DNA from: AV40 sp038230255
GTDB lineage: Bacteria; Verrucomicrobiota; Verrucomicrobiia; Chthoniobacterales; UBA10450
NCBI GenBank assembly: GCA_038230255.1
Contig: JBBRNP010000005.1
Coordinates: forward strand, 62,001-126,000
Reading direction: 5' to 3'
DNA length: 64,000 bases
Shown here: positions 53,186-61,930 of the stretch, piece by piece
How positions within the stretch are numbered: the first letter of the stretch is position 1
Layout of the letters: every line of letters starts with the position of its first letter
The notes under the pieces: generated by a model
Databases searched by the model: none
Told to the model about the DNA's origin: nothing
The model's input: the letters and a program-made list of their open reading frames with translations, nothing else
Translations under genes and position numbers: made by a program

Positions 53186-54285
53186 GCGGCCAGCACTTCG
53201 GCTTCGCGTTCAGACGTGAGGCCAGCGCGCAACTTCGATTGTCGATCTTGCGGAAGCGATTTGAACCACGCGAGCGTGTCGCGCGCGGTGTCGGGGAGCG
53301 GACGAAATGTTAAGCCTTTGCTCAGTGCGCGGCTGATATTCGTTCGGGCGAGGCCGCTTTCTTTTCCGGTCCAGACCGGCATGTCCGACCAGGGCTCTAC
53401 TTTTTGTTGGGTCAGAAATTCTTCGTTCACCCAGGCGAACGTCGCGTTCGACTTCTCCGCGCCTTTAATTCCCTCAAGCATTTCGCCAACACCGAGCGGT
53501 TTCGCCGGGCCGGTCGCGTTGTAAATTCCGGCCTCACCGCTTTCGACCATGCCAATCGTCCATTCGGCCAGATCGCGCGCGTCGATGAACTGGACTGGAT
53601 CGCTCGGATTTCCGGGCGCGAGCAACTCGCCACCGCGATCGATCCGCACCGGCCAGTAAGTGAATCGATCAGTCTCATCACGCGGACCCACAATTAATCC
53701 GGGCCGAACGATCAATGCTTTTCCAGGAAACCATTTCTCCGCTTCCTTTTCCGAGAGGGCTTTGAGCGGGCCGTAGGTTTTGTAACCGGAAGCTTTCATC
53801 GCTTCGAGCGTCTCCTTGTAGGGATCCGGCCCTTCGTATTTCGCAAGCGGGGCCGACTCATCAACTGCTTGTTTCACTTCGCCATAAACCGAGATGGTGG
53901 AAATGAAGACGTAGCGGTCGACGTTGCCTTTCAAGATTTGGGCGGCGTCGCGCACCCACGCCGGCAACGTCGTCGGATTGTCGATCACGACGTCCCATTG
54001 TCGATTTTTGAGCGCGTCGAGCTTGCCGTTGCGGTCGCCCACGAGCTGTTCAACCTCAGCCGGAAGTTCGCCCGGATGCGTTTTACCTCGATTAAACGCC
54101 GTAACCTTGTGTCCGCGGCTAAGCGCATAACGGATTTGATAAGGCCCGGTAAAACCGGTACCCCCCAGAATCAGGATCCGCAACGGCTTGACGGCCTTTT
54201 CTGAAAACAACGCTGTCGGTCCTGCGGTCATGGCTAAAACCCCTGCCCCTGAGAGTTTAATAAATCGGCGACGAGTCGTATTCAC
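53167..54285 (-). CDS. Tat-exported NAD-dependent epimerase/dehydratase
   Basis: 372 residues from GTG 54285. The N-terminus TTRRRFIKLSGAG is a twin-arginine signal, so it is folded with cofactor before export. ILILGGTGFTGPYQI is the NAD loop, FISTISVYG and the YGPLK stretch hold the serine, tyrosine and lysine positions of the extended SDR family, though here the YxxxK reads YGPLK. The sugar substrate is unknown. Overlaps the transporter by 19 bases. Confidence 0.8.
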   Translation of the reverse strand: MNTTRRRFIKLSGAGVLAMTAGPTALFSEKAVKPLRILILGGTGFTGPYQIRYALSRGHKVTAFNRGKTHPGELPAEVEQLVGDRNGKLDALKNRQWDVVIDNPTTLPAWVRDAAQILKGNVDRYVFISTISVYGEVKQAVDESAPLAKYEGPDPYKETLEAMKASGYKTYGPLKALSEKEAEKWFPGKALIVRPGLIVGPRDETDRFTYWPVRIDRGGELLAPGNPSDPVQFIDARDLAEWTIGMVESGEAGIYNATGPAKPLGVGEMLEGIKGAEKSNATFAWVNEEFLTQQKVEPWSDMPVWTGKESGLARTNISRALSKGLTFRPLPDTARDTLAWFKSLPQDRQSKLRAGLTSEREAEVLAAWKKRA

Positions 54286-54432
54286 CGGCCAACCTTGCCG
54301 TTATTCCAGCCCAAAAGCCAGGCCCCCCACCCGGCAATTTCGGACCCGGCTTATCATGCCAAATAAAATTCGAAAAAAACGTTAAAAATCGGTTGCGCAG
54401 GCAGCCGATCTGCTGGATATGTGGCGCTCTTT

Positions 54433-54996
54433 ATGCCGAAAATCAGCCCCCTCACCCCCCGTTTCCTAGCAATTGCTACCTGCACTTTTCTCTTCGCAAC
54501 CGCCGCTCACGGCCAAATCGTGGAATCAGCGAAATCGCGATTCATTTTCAAGGACGCCGATGGAAAGACCGACTCGGCCGAGGTCGTCACCAAATATGTC
54601 CCCAAGAAAATCGTCCATCCGGTGGCAAAAACCGATGGCTCAATCGACCCCAAATTGAGACGGGCGGCGACGATCGCGGAGGAGCGCGCCCGGGCTCATT
54701 CGCGCGCGCAATGCTGGCACTACGTGAAGGAAGCGCTGCTGGCTTCGGGCGCAGTCAGTTCGTATCCAAAGACCGTTAACGCCAAAGACGCCGCCAAAGA
54801 GTTGGTCAGTAGTTACGGTTTCAAGAAGCTGTCCGTGCGCGATCCCTACAAAGCACCGGTTGGGTCAGTGCTGGTTTACAACAACAAAAAGGGCGCGGGT
54901 CACGTGGAAATCAGGACCAAGAGCGGTTTCGCGAGCGACTTCAAGTCCAAGATTCCTTCGCCGCGTCCCTTGATCGGCGTTTATACCAAGTCGTAA
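54433..54996 (+). CDS. Secreted CHAP-like cell-wall protein (paralogue A1)
   Basis: 187 residues from the ATG at 54433 with a signal peptide (FLAIATCTFLFATAAHG). The core has AQCWHYVKEALLASGAVSSYPKT in parts and GHVEIRTKSGFASDF; the cysteine and histidine are spaced as in CHAP or NlpC/P60 murein hydrolases. It is about half identical to the protein at 56377-56934. A substrate is not known. It converges with the 3D-domain gene at 55032. Confidence 0.7.
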   Translation: MPKISPLTPRFLAIATCTFLFATAAHGQIVESAKSRFIFKDADGKTDSAEVVTKYVPKKIVHPVAKTDGSIDPKLRRAATIAEERARAHSRAQCWHYVKEALLASGAVSSYPKTVNAKDAAKELVSSYGFKKLSVRDPYKAPVGSVLVYNNKKGAGHVEIRTKSGFASDFKSKIPSPRPLIGVYTKS

Positions 54997-55004
54997 CCGG
55001 TAGA

Positions 55005-55028
55005 TGTCGATCTCGCGTAAGATCGAGA
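55005..55028. terminator. Hairpin made of two inverted near-copies of AAGATCGACA
   Basis: TGTCGATCTC (55005-55014) and AAGATCGAGA (55019-55028) are each one base from the word and point in opposite directions. TCGATCT (55007-55013) and AGATCGA (55020-55026) pair perfectly around CGCGTA. It sits between two convergent genes, as terminators built from uptake sequences do in Neisseria. Confidence 0.65.
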
Positions 55029-55031
55029 ATG

Positions 55032-55637
55032 TCAGCGGCCGAGCCGGCCGAGCGGGTTTCGAACAACAGCTCCGGTCGGAGTAGCAACCGGTGCCTTGGT
55101 CCCTCTTGCGACAGCTCCAGTAGAACCTGCAGGCGCGGAATTGGTCACTGGCGTCGCGGCCGGACTCAAAACGATCGGTTGGGAGTTGGTAATATTAGGC
55201 TTCGCCACCGCGGGAGCGCCGGGCGGAATCACTTTCACGCTAACAAATGGCGGGTTGGAGTTCGCCCATGCCAAAGCCTGGTGCTTGGTCTCGAAAAATT
55301 TATCGATCACGATCGCGTTGCGCTCGTAGGTCGAACGTCCTGATCGACGGGCGGCTTTACGGTTTCGCACAGCGCTGCCAGTGTCCACCGCAGCCAGAGT
55401 GGTTCCATCGGGAAGCATAACCCGGCTGCCGTACGGAATTCTTTTTGGGTCGACGGCGCAATGGCCTTGCTGCAACCGCAAACCGGTCGCGGATTTGTGT
55501 TGTCGCGTGTAGCGATCCCCGCCGCGTCCGCCGCGAGCCCAGTAAACGGTCACACGCGCAAGGAGCGAATTATCGCGGGCAAAATTGTTATCCACCAAGG
55601 CCAGTCCGGCCAAAATTACGAGGAGCGTTCGCTTCAT
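55032..55637 (-). CDS. Secreted 3D-domain protein (paralogue B1)
   Basis: 201 residues with a signal peptide (LLVILAGLALVDNNFA). ARVTVYWARG, GHCAVDPKRIPYGSRVMLPDG, AAVDTGSAV and NAIVIDKFFET match the 3D domain (double-psi barrel, as in MltA and RlpA-like wall enzymes), including the conserved aspartates. The C-terminal 70 residues are an alanine- and proline-rich tail. It overlaps the paralogous gene upstream by four bases (ATGA). Confidence 0.75.
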   Translation of the reverse strand: MKRTLLVILAGLALVDNNFARDNSLLARVTVYWARGGRGGDRYTRQHKSATGLRLQQGHCAVDPKRIPYGSRVMLPDGTTLAAVDTGSAVRNRKAARRSGRSTYERNAIVIDKFFETKHQALAWANSNPPFVSVKVIPPGAPAVAKPNITNSQPIVLSPAATPVTNSAPAGSTGAVARGTKAPVATPTGAVVRNPLGRLGR

Positions 55638-56176
55638 AACGTCGTCCGCCGCGCTACAAGGGAAAGTTCCGTTCCATTGGCATTAACCAGCGGCTGCCCA
55701 TTCTTCATCTCTGGCAATGCCGCGGGTTGTGTTTCGTTCTTTGAGATTTCAGAGCTCGACTCCTTTAATTCGTTGCTGGATCCCGACCCAACGACACGCA
55801 CGGTCATGAAATGTGGGTGCCTGCTTTCCCAGGACAGTGCCGCTTCTTTCGATTCAAAGAATCGATCGATGACGATGGCGTTACGCTGCGAAGCGGTTCG
55901 TCCGGTCACGCGCGCCGCCTTACGATTGACGACAGCCGGTCCGCTGTCGACCGCAACGCAAGCGGCGTCCGGGAAAAGGACGTGGCTGCCGTACGGGATC
56001 CGTTTCGGATCCACTGCACAATGTCCTGCTCGCAGCCGTGCGCCGTTGGAACATGCACGCACCTGGCCTTCGCCCGGCCAGTAAACGGTAATCCGCGCCA
56101 GCAACGATTCTTCGCGTGCGAAAATCGGGGCCGCGAGCAAAAAAGCAAAGCCAGTAGTTATCAATAAAAACTTCAT
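55634..56176 (-). CDS. Secreted 3D-domain protein (paralogue B2)
   Basis: 180 residues from the ATG at 56176 (AAGGG upstream), with a signal peptide (LLITTGFAFLLAAPIFA). ARITVYWPG, GHCAVDPKRIPYGSHVLFPD, VAVDSGPAV and NAIVIDRFFES repeat the 3D-domain motifs of B1. The first aspartate of the AVDTG triad region is kept. It is the leader gene of a two-gene run with B1. Confidence 0.75.
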   Translation of the reverse strand: MKFLLITTGFAFLLAAPIFAREESLLARITVYWPGEGQVRACSNGARLRAGHCAVDPKRIPYGSHVLFPDAACVAVDSGPAVVNRKAARVTGRTASQRNAIVIDRFFESKEAALSWESRHPHFMTVRVVGSGSSNELKESSSEISKNETQPAALPEMKNGQPLVNANGTELSLVARRTTL

Positions 56177-56216
56177 ACCCTTATTCGACGAATTCGCCTT
56201 AACGAGCATTCGTCAC

Positions 56217-56239
56217 AACCCTGCTGAAAAGGCAGGGTT
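56217..56239. promoter_or_regulatory. AACCCTGC hairpin in the B2/A2 leader
   Basis: AACCCTGC and GCAGGGTT form a perfect 8-base stem around TGAAAAG. It lies 41 bases upstream of the B2 start. It could attenuate B2 or mark its leader; no T run follows on the minus strand. Confidence 0.45.
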
Positions 56240-56376
56240 TAATTAAGATTCGAAGCTGAGACATAAACTGGTTCCCGTTCGGACGCAAATTTTTGTTTCA
56301 GAGATATTTACGGTTCATTCGGGAGAAACGAATTTCCTGTTGCGAAGTGGCATGTTCCCTGCAATAAAACGCTGGC

Positions 56377-56934
56377 GTGCGACTCGTTTCCGTTCTGACC
56401 CTTTCATGTGCGGGAAGCTTCGCTCTTTTTGTCTCGTCGCTTCGAGCTGAAGGCCTGCAACAATCGACCAAAAAGTTTGTTTACCAGGACACTTCGGGCC
56501 AGGTCACGTCCGTTCGGGTCATCCATCATTACTGGAAAAAGCCAATTGTTCATCCGTTTGCGAAAATCGACCCCCGACTCGATCCGAAACTGGCCCGCGC
56601 GGCCACATTCGCGCAAGAGCGCTCGCATGCTGACTCGCAAGCGCATTGCTGGCATTATGTGAAACACGCGTTGGTCGCCGCGGGCGTGATCAGTTCTTAT
56701 CCAAAAACTGCTTATGCGGCCCAAGCCGGTGACGAGCTAATGCACAGTTACGGATTCCGGCGATTGCCGATCCGCGATCCGTATGCGGCGCCGATCGGTG
56801 CCGTTCTCGTTTACGGCAACAAGAATCACGGTCACGTCGAGATTCGAACCAAGGACGGATTCGTGAGCGATTACCACAGCAAGAATCGCTGTTTTTATCC
56901 GCTGATCGCGGTTTACGGAAAATTCGGGTCCTGA
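56377..56934 (+). CDS. Secreted CHAP-like cell-wall protein (paralogue A2)
   Basis: 185 residues from GTG 56377 with a signal peptide (LVSVLTLSCAGSFALFVSSLRA). AHCWHYVKHALVAAGVISSYPKT in parts and GHVEIRTKDGFVSDYHSK repeat the catalytic-looking cysteine and histidine segments of A1. The two A genes flank the two B genes in mirror order. It converges with the permease gene, leaving seven bases. Confidence 0.7.
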   Translation: MRLVSVLTLSCAGSFALFVSSLRAEGLQQSTKKFVYQDTSGQVTSVRVIHHYWKKPIVHPFAKIDPRLDPKLARAATFAQERSHADSQAHCWHYVKHALVAAGVISSYPKTAYAAQAGDELMHSYGFRRLPIRDPYAAPIGAVLVYGNKNHGHVEIRTKDGFVSDYHSKNRCFYPLIAVYGKFGS

Positions 56935-56941
56935 GATCCGA

Positions 56942-58783
56942 TCAGGCGTAAACCAAAAGGTCGATTTCTTCCGGGAGCAAATTCGAAACCTCGCGGATGA
57001 CATTACCGCGAAGTAGATTGATCAAGGCGTTGCGCTGCGGGGCGCCAAGAATGAGCCGGGATGCGCCGAGGGTGGCGGCAAGATCGACAATCGTGTCCGC
57101 GACGGATGGGCTAACGGCATAAGCAAATAGCGGCTGTTGATCGCCAGCCTTTTGTTTCGCTTCGTTAAAGACCCTGCTCGCTTCTTCGTCATCCTGCCAT
57201 TTGCGCTTCGCGTCCTGTTCGGTCATGAAAGGCTGCTCCCGGACAAAAAGCAGATAGAGACGCGATCCAGTTTTGCGCGCTTCGCGCAAAGCGAAATCGA
57301 GCGTGCGCCCGGTCCCGCGGATCGCGCAGAGAATAGACTCAGTCCCGATCGTCGGAAGCGTCGCCGATGACGAAACGCTTGGAGCGTTCGCGGCGCCCGC
57401 GACATCGATAGGTAATTTTTCGGGAGCCAACGTCGCTCTGGCTGCTTTTTTCATGCGGCGTTCCTGGACCAGTCCGCGCAGGATCAACCCCACGAGCAGG
57501 ACGGTGATCACGAAATAACGAGCATTCGGTTTGTCGATCAGCAGCGATAACTCGATCGCGGCCATCACCAGAAAGGTGAAAAACATGAACGCCCGCTCCC
57601 ACGGTTTAATCGGACGTGTGCGATCGGTCGCAGTCGCGCCAAGGTTGGTGGCAATGGCGCCGACCACGCCAACAGCATAAAGCTCGGCCAGGCCGGCAAT
57701 ATCTTTGACGAAAACGACCAGCAACATCGGGACAACGGTAGCCGCCACCATTGCTACCGTCGGCACACCCCATTTATTAAGGCGCTGAAAAATCTTGGGA
57801 ATTTCGCGGTCCCGCGCGAGTAGAAACTGAATATTGATCAAGGCGACAATGGAAGTGTTAACGGCGGAGAAGAGAAGTAATCCAAAGACGACGCTAATAA
57901 TGACTCCGAAGAGGTGACCAAGCGCCGGACCGAGTGCGCCGCCGACGAAGGCTTCTCCCATGTATCGCAGCATGTAATCGCGAACGCCTTCGGCCCCAGG
58001 AGCGTTGACATCGCCGCTGACCACCTGCAATCCGCCGAGCGCGTGCATAGCTAATCCGAGCAACGCGGTGAACACGCACACTTCGATCATCACGATCAAC
58101 AGCGCCGGCGTGGAAGTTTTCGTTACCGCTGGATTTGCGTCGTTGCTTCCGCGATTGAGTTTCATCACGCCGGTGGCGTTAGCAATGGCTTCGACGCCGG
58201 ATAGCGCGAGCACGATGCCGACAAAACCAGCCCAGTTTTGGCCGAAGGTTCCATGCAAAGGCTGGAGGTGGCCGACGGCAGTACCGAGATATGGCAAACT
58301 GAAGAGCGCGAGTGTGATCACCACCAGCGCGGTTGGAACTGAAATTAAAAACGCGAGACCGCCGGTGTGTTTCGGCCCGAGGAGATTTAACAATCCAATG
58401 ATGAGGATAGCGGCAGCGGCGAATTTCTCAGGATGGGGAACGCCAAGGTATGCAAATGCGGAAAGGGCGCTGATCGCCGCCGTCACCAAATAATCGGCAA
58501 TCAGCAAAAACGCGCCGACAATGGAAATGACCTCACTGCGATGTCGCACGCTCGCGTAAACGCCGCCTCCGTCAGGATAGAGACGGCAAATGATTAAATA
58601 ATTGATCCCAACGAGCGCGGTCAGCACACACATCGCGGCGATTAGCCAGAACGACGCGTAACCCGCGACCGCAAACGCGAGCCCGATGACATAGGCTTTG
58701 CTCGTGCCCCAGTCACCGTACAAAATGGCGGCCGCGCGCTTCCAATCGACATTGCGCGGTCGCTTAATATTGGTTGCTATCAA
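56942..58783 (-). CDS. KimA-like APC permease with Usp domain, riboswitch-controlled
   Basis: 613 residues. Residues 1-445 form an APC-superfamily permease of about 12 helices (WKRAAAILYGDWGTSKAYVIGLAF start, ICRLYPDGGGVYASVR, LALSGVEAIANATGVMKL). Residues 480-613 are a universal stress protein-like domain (ILCAIRGTGRTLDFALREA in parts, GASRLILGAPQRNALINLL). This layout and the ydaO riboswitch upstream match the KimA (YdaO) potassium importers, which c-di-AMP turns off. Amino acid transport cannot be excluded. Divergent from its paralogue at 59194. Confidence 0.85.
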   Translation of the reverse strand: MIATNIKRPRNVDWKRAAAILYGDWGTSKAYVIGLAFAVAGYASFWLIAAMCVLTALVGINYLIICRLYPDGGGVYASVRHRSEVISIVGAFLLIADYLVTAAISALSAFAYLGVPHPEKFAAAAILIIGLLNLLGPKHTGGLAFLISVPTALVVITLALFSLPYLGTAVGHLQPLHGTFGQNWAGFVGIVLALSGVEAIANATGVMKLNRGSNDANPAVTKTSTPALLIVMIEVCVFTALLGLAMHALGGLQVVSGDVNAPGAEGVRDYMLRYMGEAFVGGALGPALGHLFGVIISVVFGLLLFSAVNTSIVALINIQFLLARDREIPKIFQRLNKWGVPTVAMVAATVVPMLLVVFVKDIAGLAELYAVGVVGAIATNLGATATDRTRPIKPWERAFMFFTFLVMAAIELSLLIDKPNARYFVITVLLVGLILRGLVQERRMKKAARATLAPEKLPIDVAGAANAPSVSSSATLPTIGTESILCAIRGTGRTLDFALREARKTGSRLYLLFVREQPFMTEQDAKRKWQDDEEASRVFNEAKQKAGDQQPLFAYAVSPSVADTIVDLAATLGASRLILGAPQRNALINLLRGNVIREVSNLLPEEIDLLVYA

Positions 58784-58867
58784 TTAATTTTCGACCCAAA
58801 CACAAGGCTGTCTCGCGCGACGAGCCGCCCCGTTTCAATAGGAGTCGGATTTACGACATCCCTTGCA

Positions 58868-59001
58868 CTTTAATGAGGCTGACGAGGTTAGCTGTCGGGC
58901 TGGAGCCACTAAATGCTCTCGATGCCGCGCATCGTTCGCCCCGATCCGTTTTCAGGAATTGGGTCCCCCGCTGAACCAGCCATTCGCCGGCTCATTAAGC
59001 G
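58868..59001 (-). promoter_or_regulatory. c-di-AMP (ydaO/yuaA-type) riboswitch
   Basis: Read on the minus strand: CGCTTAATGAGCCGGCGAAT opens the element, GCGGGGGACCCAA and GGGGCGAACGATG follow, and CCCGACAGCTAACCTCGTC closes it. These match the ydaO core. Outer helix TTAATGAG/CTCATTAA (58992-58999 with 58870-58877) is a perfect 8-base P1. It ends about 85 bases before the start of the KimA-like gene on the same strand. By family, c-di-AMP binding stops expression. The remaining gap (59002-59193) shows no other feature apart from a one-mismatch copy of AAGATCGACA at 59067-59076. Confidence 0.88.
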
Positions 59002-59193
59002 AAACAAAGAACTGAGAAACCTTCGAATTTTCGCCCGAACGAGTCAAGTCGGACACGATACTACGTTGTCGATCTACGCTTATATATAGAGCACTCGCAT
59101 ATGCCTTCTCCCCGCCCCGGCCCCAGTGCCCAAATCGATTGAACAAAGCCCTTGTCAGGCGCGGCCTCCTATGAACAGTCACTCCACGCTTAA

Positions 59194-61092
59194 ATGGCAG
59201 ACTTGATCATTACCGAAAGCGGCGCGGTCCATCGCCCGCGCAACGTCGATTGGAAGCGCGCCGCCGCATTGCTTTACGGCGATTGGGGCACGAGCAAGGC
59301 CTATGTAATCGGTCTGGCGTTTCTGGCCGCAGGTTTTTCTTCATTGCCGATCATTCTCGCGGTTTGCGCGCTGACCGGTCTGGTCGGGATCAACTACATT
59401 GTGATCTGCCGCCATTTTCCCGATGGCGGCGGCGTTTACTCGGCGGCGCGCTCGCAGGGGCGATTGCTCGCTGTTGTGGGAGCGTTGTTGTTGCTCGCCA
59501 ATCTAACAGTGACCGCGGCACTCAGCGGTTGGTCGGCGCTGACCTACATCACTTCCGGCGCGGAGCATGTTATCTGGATCAAATTTCTCCGCGATCACAT
59601 CGCGCTGACCACAATTGGCGTGCTCCTGATCATGGGGGGGATCAACTTTTTTGGGCCAAAACATTCTGGCACGTTCGCCGTCGCAGTGGCCGTGCCGACG
59701 GTCATCGTGGTTGTATTGATGATCGCATTCGCCGCGCCGCATTTAACCACCCATTTCCTACAACCGCGCCAGGCAAGTCTGGGCACCCTGTGGGTCCAAT
59801 TTGTTGGCGTCATTCTCGCGCTCTCCGGTGCGGAATCGATCGCGAATCTCACTGGAGTAATGAAACTCGACCCCGGATCGACAATGGACAAGCCGAGCGT
59901 GGGTCGCGAGGCGTTCAAAGCCATCACACCGGTAGCGATAGAAGTTGTTTGCGGAACAGCATTACTCGGCTGGGCCATGCTTTCTTTGCCCTCAATCATG
60001 GGAAAGACACTGCACCTGTCCGACCAATCCTCGATCGCCTCAGTGCTTCAACTCCGAAGTGAAGACATGTTGCGTTTCATCGGCGAGCAGTTTGCCACCG
60101 CCACCTTTTCACCCGCCATCGGGAATTTCTTTGGCTGGATGGTCGGAGTCGTTTTTTTCCTGCTGCTTCTGAGCGCTGCCAACACCGCTATCGTCGCGAC
60201 GATCGGTCTGCTCTACATGATGGCGCGGGACCGCGAAATGCCGCGCGAATTCAAGCGCTTGAATCGACATGGGGTTCCGACGTATCCGTTGCTCATCGCC
60301 ATAGGGCTGCCTGCGATCGTCCTTCTGTTCGTTGCCAATTTCACCGCGCTCGCCGGTCTCTACGCGATTGGCGTCATCGGTGCGATCACGGTAAACGTCG
60401 GCTCGTGTGTGTTTAATCGCACCGTCGGCTTTACCTGGTACGACCGTGTTCTATTCGCCCTCACCTTTTGCATCCTGTTTTTTGTCGAACTAACGCTCGC
60501 ACACACGAAACTCGACGCGCTCCAGTTCATCGTCGCCGTGCTGATCGGTGGATTGGCGTTGCGCGCCTACACGCAGAAGCGACAGGGCCTGACCACGCTC
60601 ACCGTTACTCGGGAGGTGGCGGAAATGGTCGGGCCCGATCTGGAAGCTCGCGTGCAGCCACGTTTACAGGAAGGTCAGAAAATCATGGTGGCGGCGCGCG
60701 GTATTACGCCGGTGCTGGGCTTTGCGCTCGATGAAGCGCAATTGCGCAAGGCGACCCTCTGTGTCCTCTACGTCAAGGAGGTTGCTGTCTATTATTCGGG
60801 CGGACCAGCTTCGCTCGGTCGCGCCAAATGGCAGGACGATCCGGAAGCGAACGCGATCATGTCATTGATGATGAAGCTCGGGGCGGACCGCGACGTTTGC
60901 GTCATCCCGATTTATGCCGTTAGCCAGGATGCCGCCACAACGATTGTCGATCTTTCCGCGACCATGGGCGTCGATTATTTGGTGATTGGTTCGACCCAAC
61001 GAACCGCGCTGACCAAGCTGCTTCGTGGCAGCGTCGTGACAAACGTGGCGCAGCATCTGCCCGATTCGATTCAACTGCTCATCTTTGGATAA
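59194..61092 (+). CDS. KimA-like APC permease with Usp domain (paralogue)
   Basis: 632 residues with the same plan as its divergent neighbour: VDWKRAAALLYGDWGTSKAYVIG, CRHFPDGGGVYSAARSQG, LALSGAESIANLTGVMKLDPG, then a C-terminal universal stress protein-like domain (GFALDEAQLRKATLCVLYVKE in parts, MGVDYLVIGSTQRTALTKLL). It is probably a second potassium or amino acid importer. No riboswitch is visible on its side of the gap. A sulfotransferase-like gene starts two bases after its stop. Confidence 0.85.
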   Translation: MADLIITESGAVHRPRNVDWKRAAALLYGDWGTSKAYVIGLAFLAAGFSSLPIILAVCALTGLVGINYIVICRHFPDGGGVYSAARSQGRLLAVVGALLLLANLTVTAALSGWSALTYITSGAEHVIWIKFLRDHIALTTIGVLLIMGGINFFGPKHSGTFAVAVAVPTVIVVVLMIAFAAPHLTTHFLQPRQASLGTLWVQFVGVILALSGAESIANLTGVMKLDPGSTMDKPSVGREAFKAITPVAIEVVCGTALLGWAMLSLPSIMGKTLHLSDQSSIASVLQLRSEDMLRFIGEQFATATFSPAIGNFFGWMVGVVFFLLLLSAANTAIVATIGLLYMMARDREMPREFKRLNRHGVPTYPLLIAIGLPAIVLLFVANFTALAGLYAIGVIGAITVNVGSCVFNRTVGFTWYDRVLFALTFCILFFVELTLAHTKLDALQFIVAVLIGGLALRAYTQKRQGLTTLTVTREVAEMVGPDLEARVQPRLQEGQKIMVAARGITPVLGFALDEAQLRKATLCVLYVKEVAVYYSGGPASLGRAKWQDDPEANAIMSLMMKLGADRDVCVIPIYAVSQDAATTIVDLSATMGVDYLVIGSTQRTALTKLLRGSVVTNVAQHLPDSIQLLIFG

Positions 61093-61094
61093 AT

Positions 61095-61835
61095 GTGATC
61101 GCGCCTCCGGTTCACATCGCGATGTGGTCGGGTCCCCGCAATATCTCCACCGCCATGATGCGCGCCTGGGGCAACCGCCCCGACACGGTTGTGATCGATG
61201 AGCCATTTTACGCGTACTATTTAGAGAGGACGGGCAAAAAGCACCCCGGCGCGGACGAAATCATCGCGCAAGAGGAAACGGATTGGCGAAAGATCGTTGA
61301 ACAATGTGGGAGGGGCCTCAGTGCCCCGACGGGCAGGAACATCTTCTTCCAGAAACAAATGACGCATCATTTGCTGCCGGAGATCGATCGGGAGTGGATC
61401 GGCGATCTTACCAATTGTTTTTTGATCCGCGACCCGCGCGAGGTGATCCTTTCCTACATCAAAAAGAATCCGGACCCGGAGTTGGAGGATCTCGGGTTCG
61501 TTCAGCAATGCGAGATCTTCGATTTCGTGAGGGCGAAAACCAATTCGGCTTCTCCAGTAGTCGATGCACGTGATGTTCTGGAAAATCCGGAGCGAATCCT
61601 GCGCCTTCTTTGCGACGCGACAGGCGTTCCCTTTGACGCCGCGATGCTTTCGTGGCCTCCCGGATTACGAGAAACCGACGGGATCTGGGCAAAACATTGG
61701 TACCACGATGTAGCAAGATCAACATCGTTCCAGCCGTACAAGAGACGAGAGGGAAATGTTCCGATCCATCTGAAGAAAATTCATGCGCAATGTCGCGAAT
61801 GTTACGAGCAGCTGTACGAACATCGGCTGCGCTAA
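61095..61835 (+). CDS. Sulfotransferase-fold protein of the aminotransferase-linked group
   Basis: 246 residues from GTG 61095. IAMWSGPRNISTAMMRAW is the 5'-phosphosulfate loop region in an altered form (SGPRNIST rather than PKSGTT), and NCFLIRDPREVILSYIKK the 3'-phosphate motif. It resembles the bacterial and plant P-loop proteins that accompany class IV aminotransferases. It lies two bases after the permease and 95 before the aminotransferase gene. The stretch RGLSAPTG is encoded by GGGGCCTCAGTGCCCC, which may be a repeat remnant. Activity is uncertain. Confidence 0.7.
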   Translation: MIAPPVHIAMWSGPRNISTAMMRAWGNRPDTVVIDEPFYAYYLERTGKKHPGADEIIAQEETDWRKIVEQCGRGLSAPTGRNIFFQKQMTHHLLPEIDREWIGDLTNCFLIRDPREVILSYIKKNPDPELEDLGFVQQCEIFDFVRAKTNSASPVVDARDVLENPERILRLLCDATGVPFDAAMLSWPPGLRETDGIWAKHWYHDVARSTSFQPYKRREGNVPIHLKKIHAQCRECYEQLYEHRLR

Positions 61836-61846
61836 GATCCAGAAGA

Positions 61847-61879
61847 TTGTAGAGGCGTTTGAGACAAACGCCGCTACAA
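61847..61879 (+). terminator. TTGTAG hairpin with T run
   Basis: TTGTAGAGGCGTTTG and CAAACGCCGCTACAA form a 15-base stem with one mismatch around AGA, followed by CATTTTT. This fits a rho-independent terminator made from a dispersed TGTAG repeat, and it parts the sulfotransferase-like and aminotransferase genes. Confidence 0.7.
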
Positions 61880-61930
61880 CATTTTTAGTGCTTTTCCTGC
61901 TTTCCTGGGTCCCTGATTGATCTCCCTATT

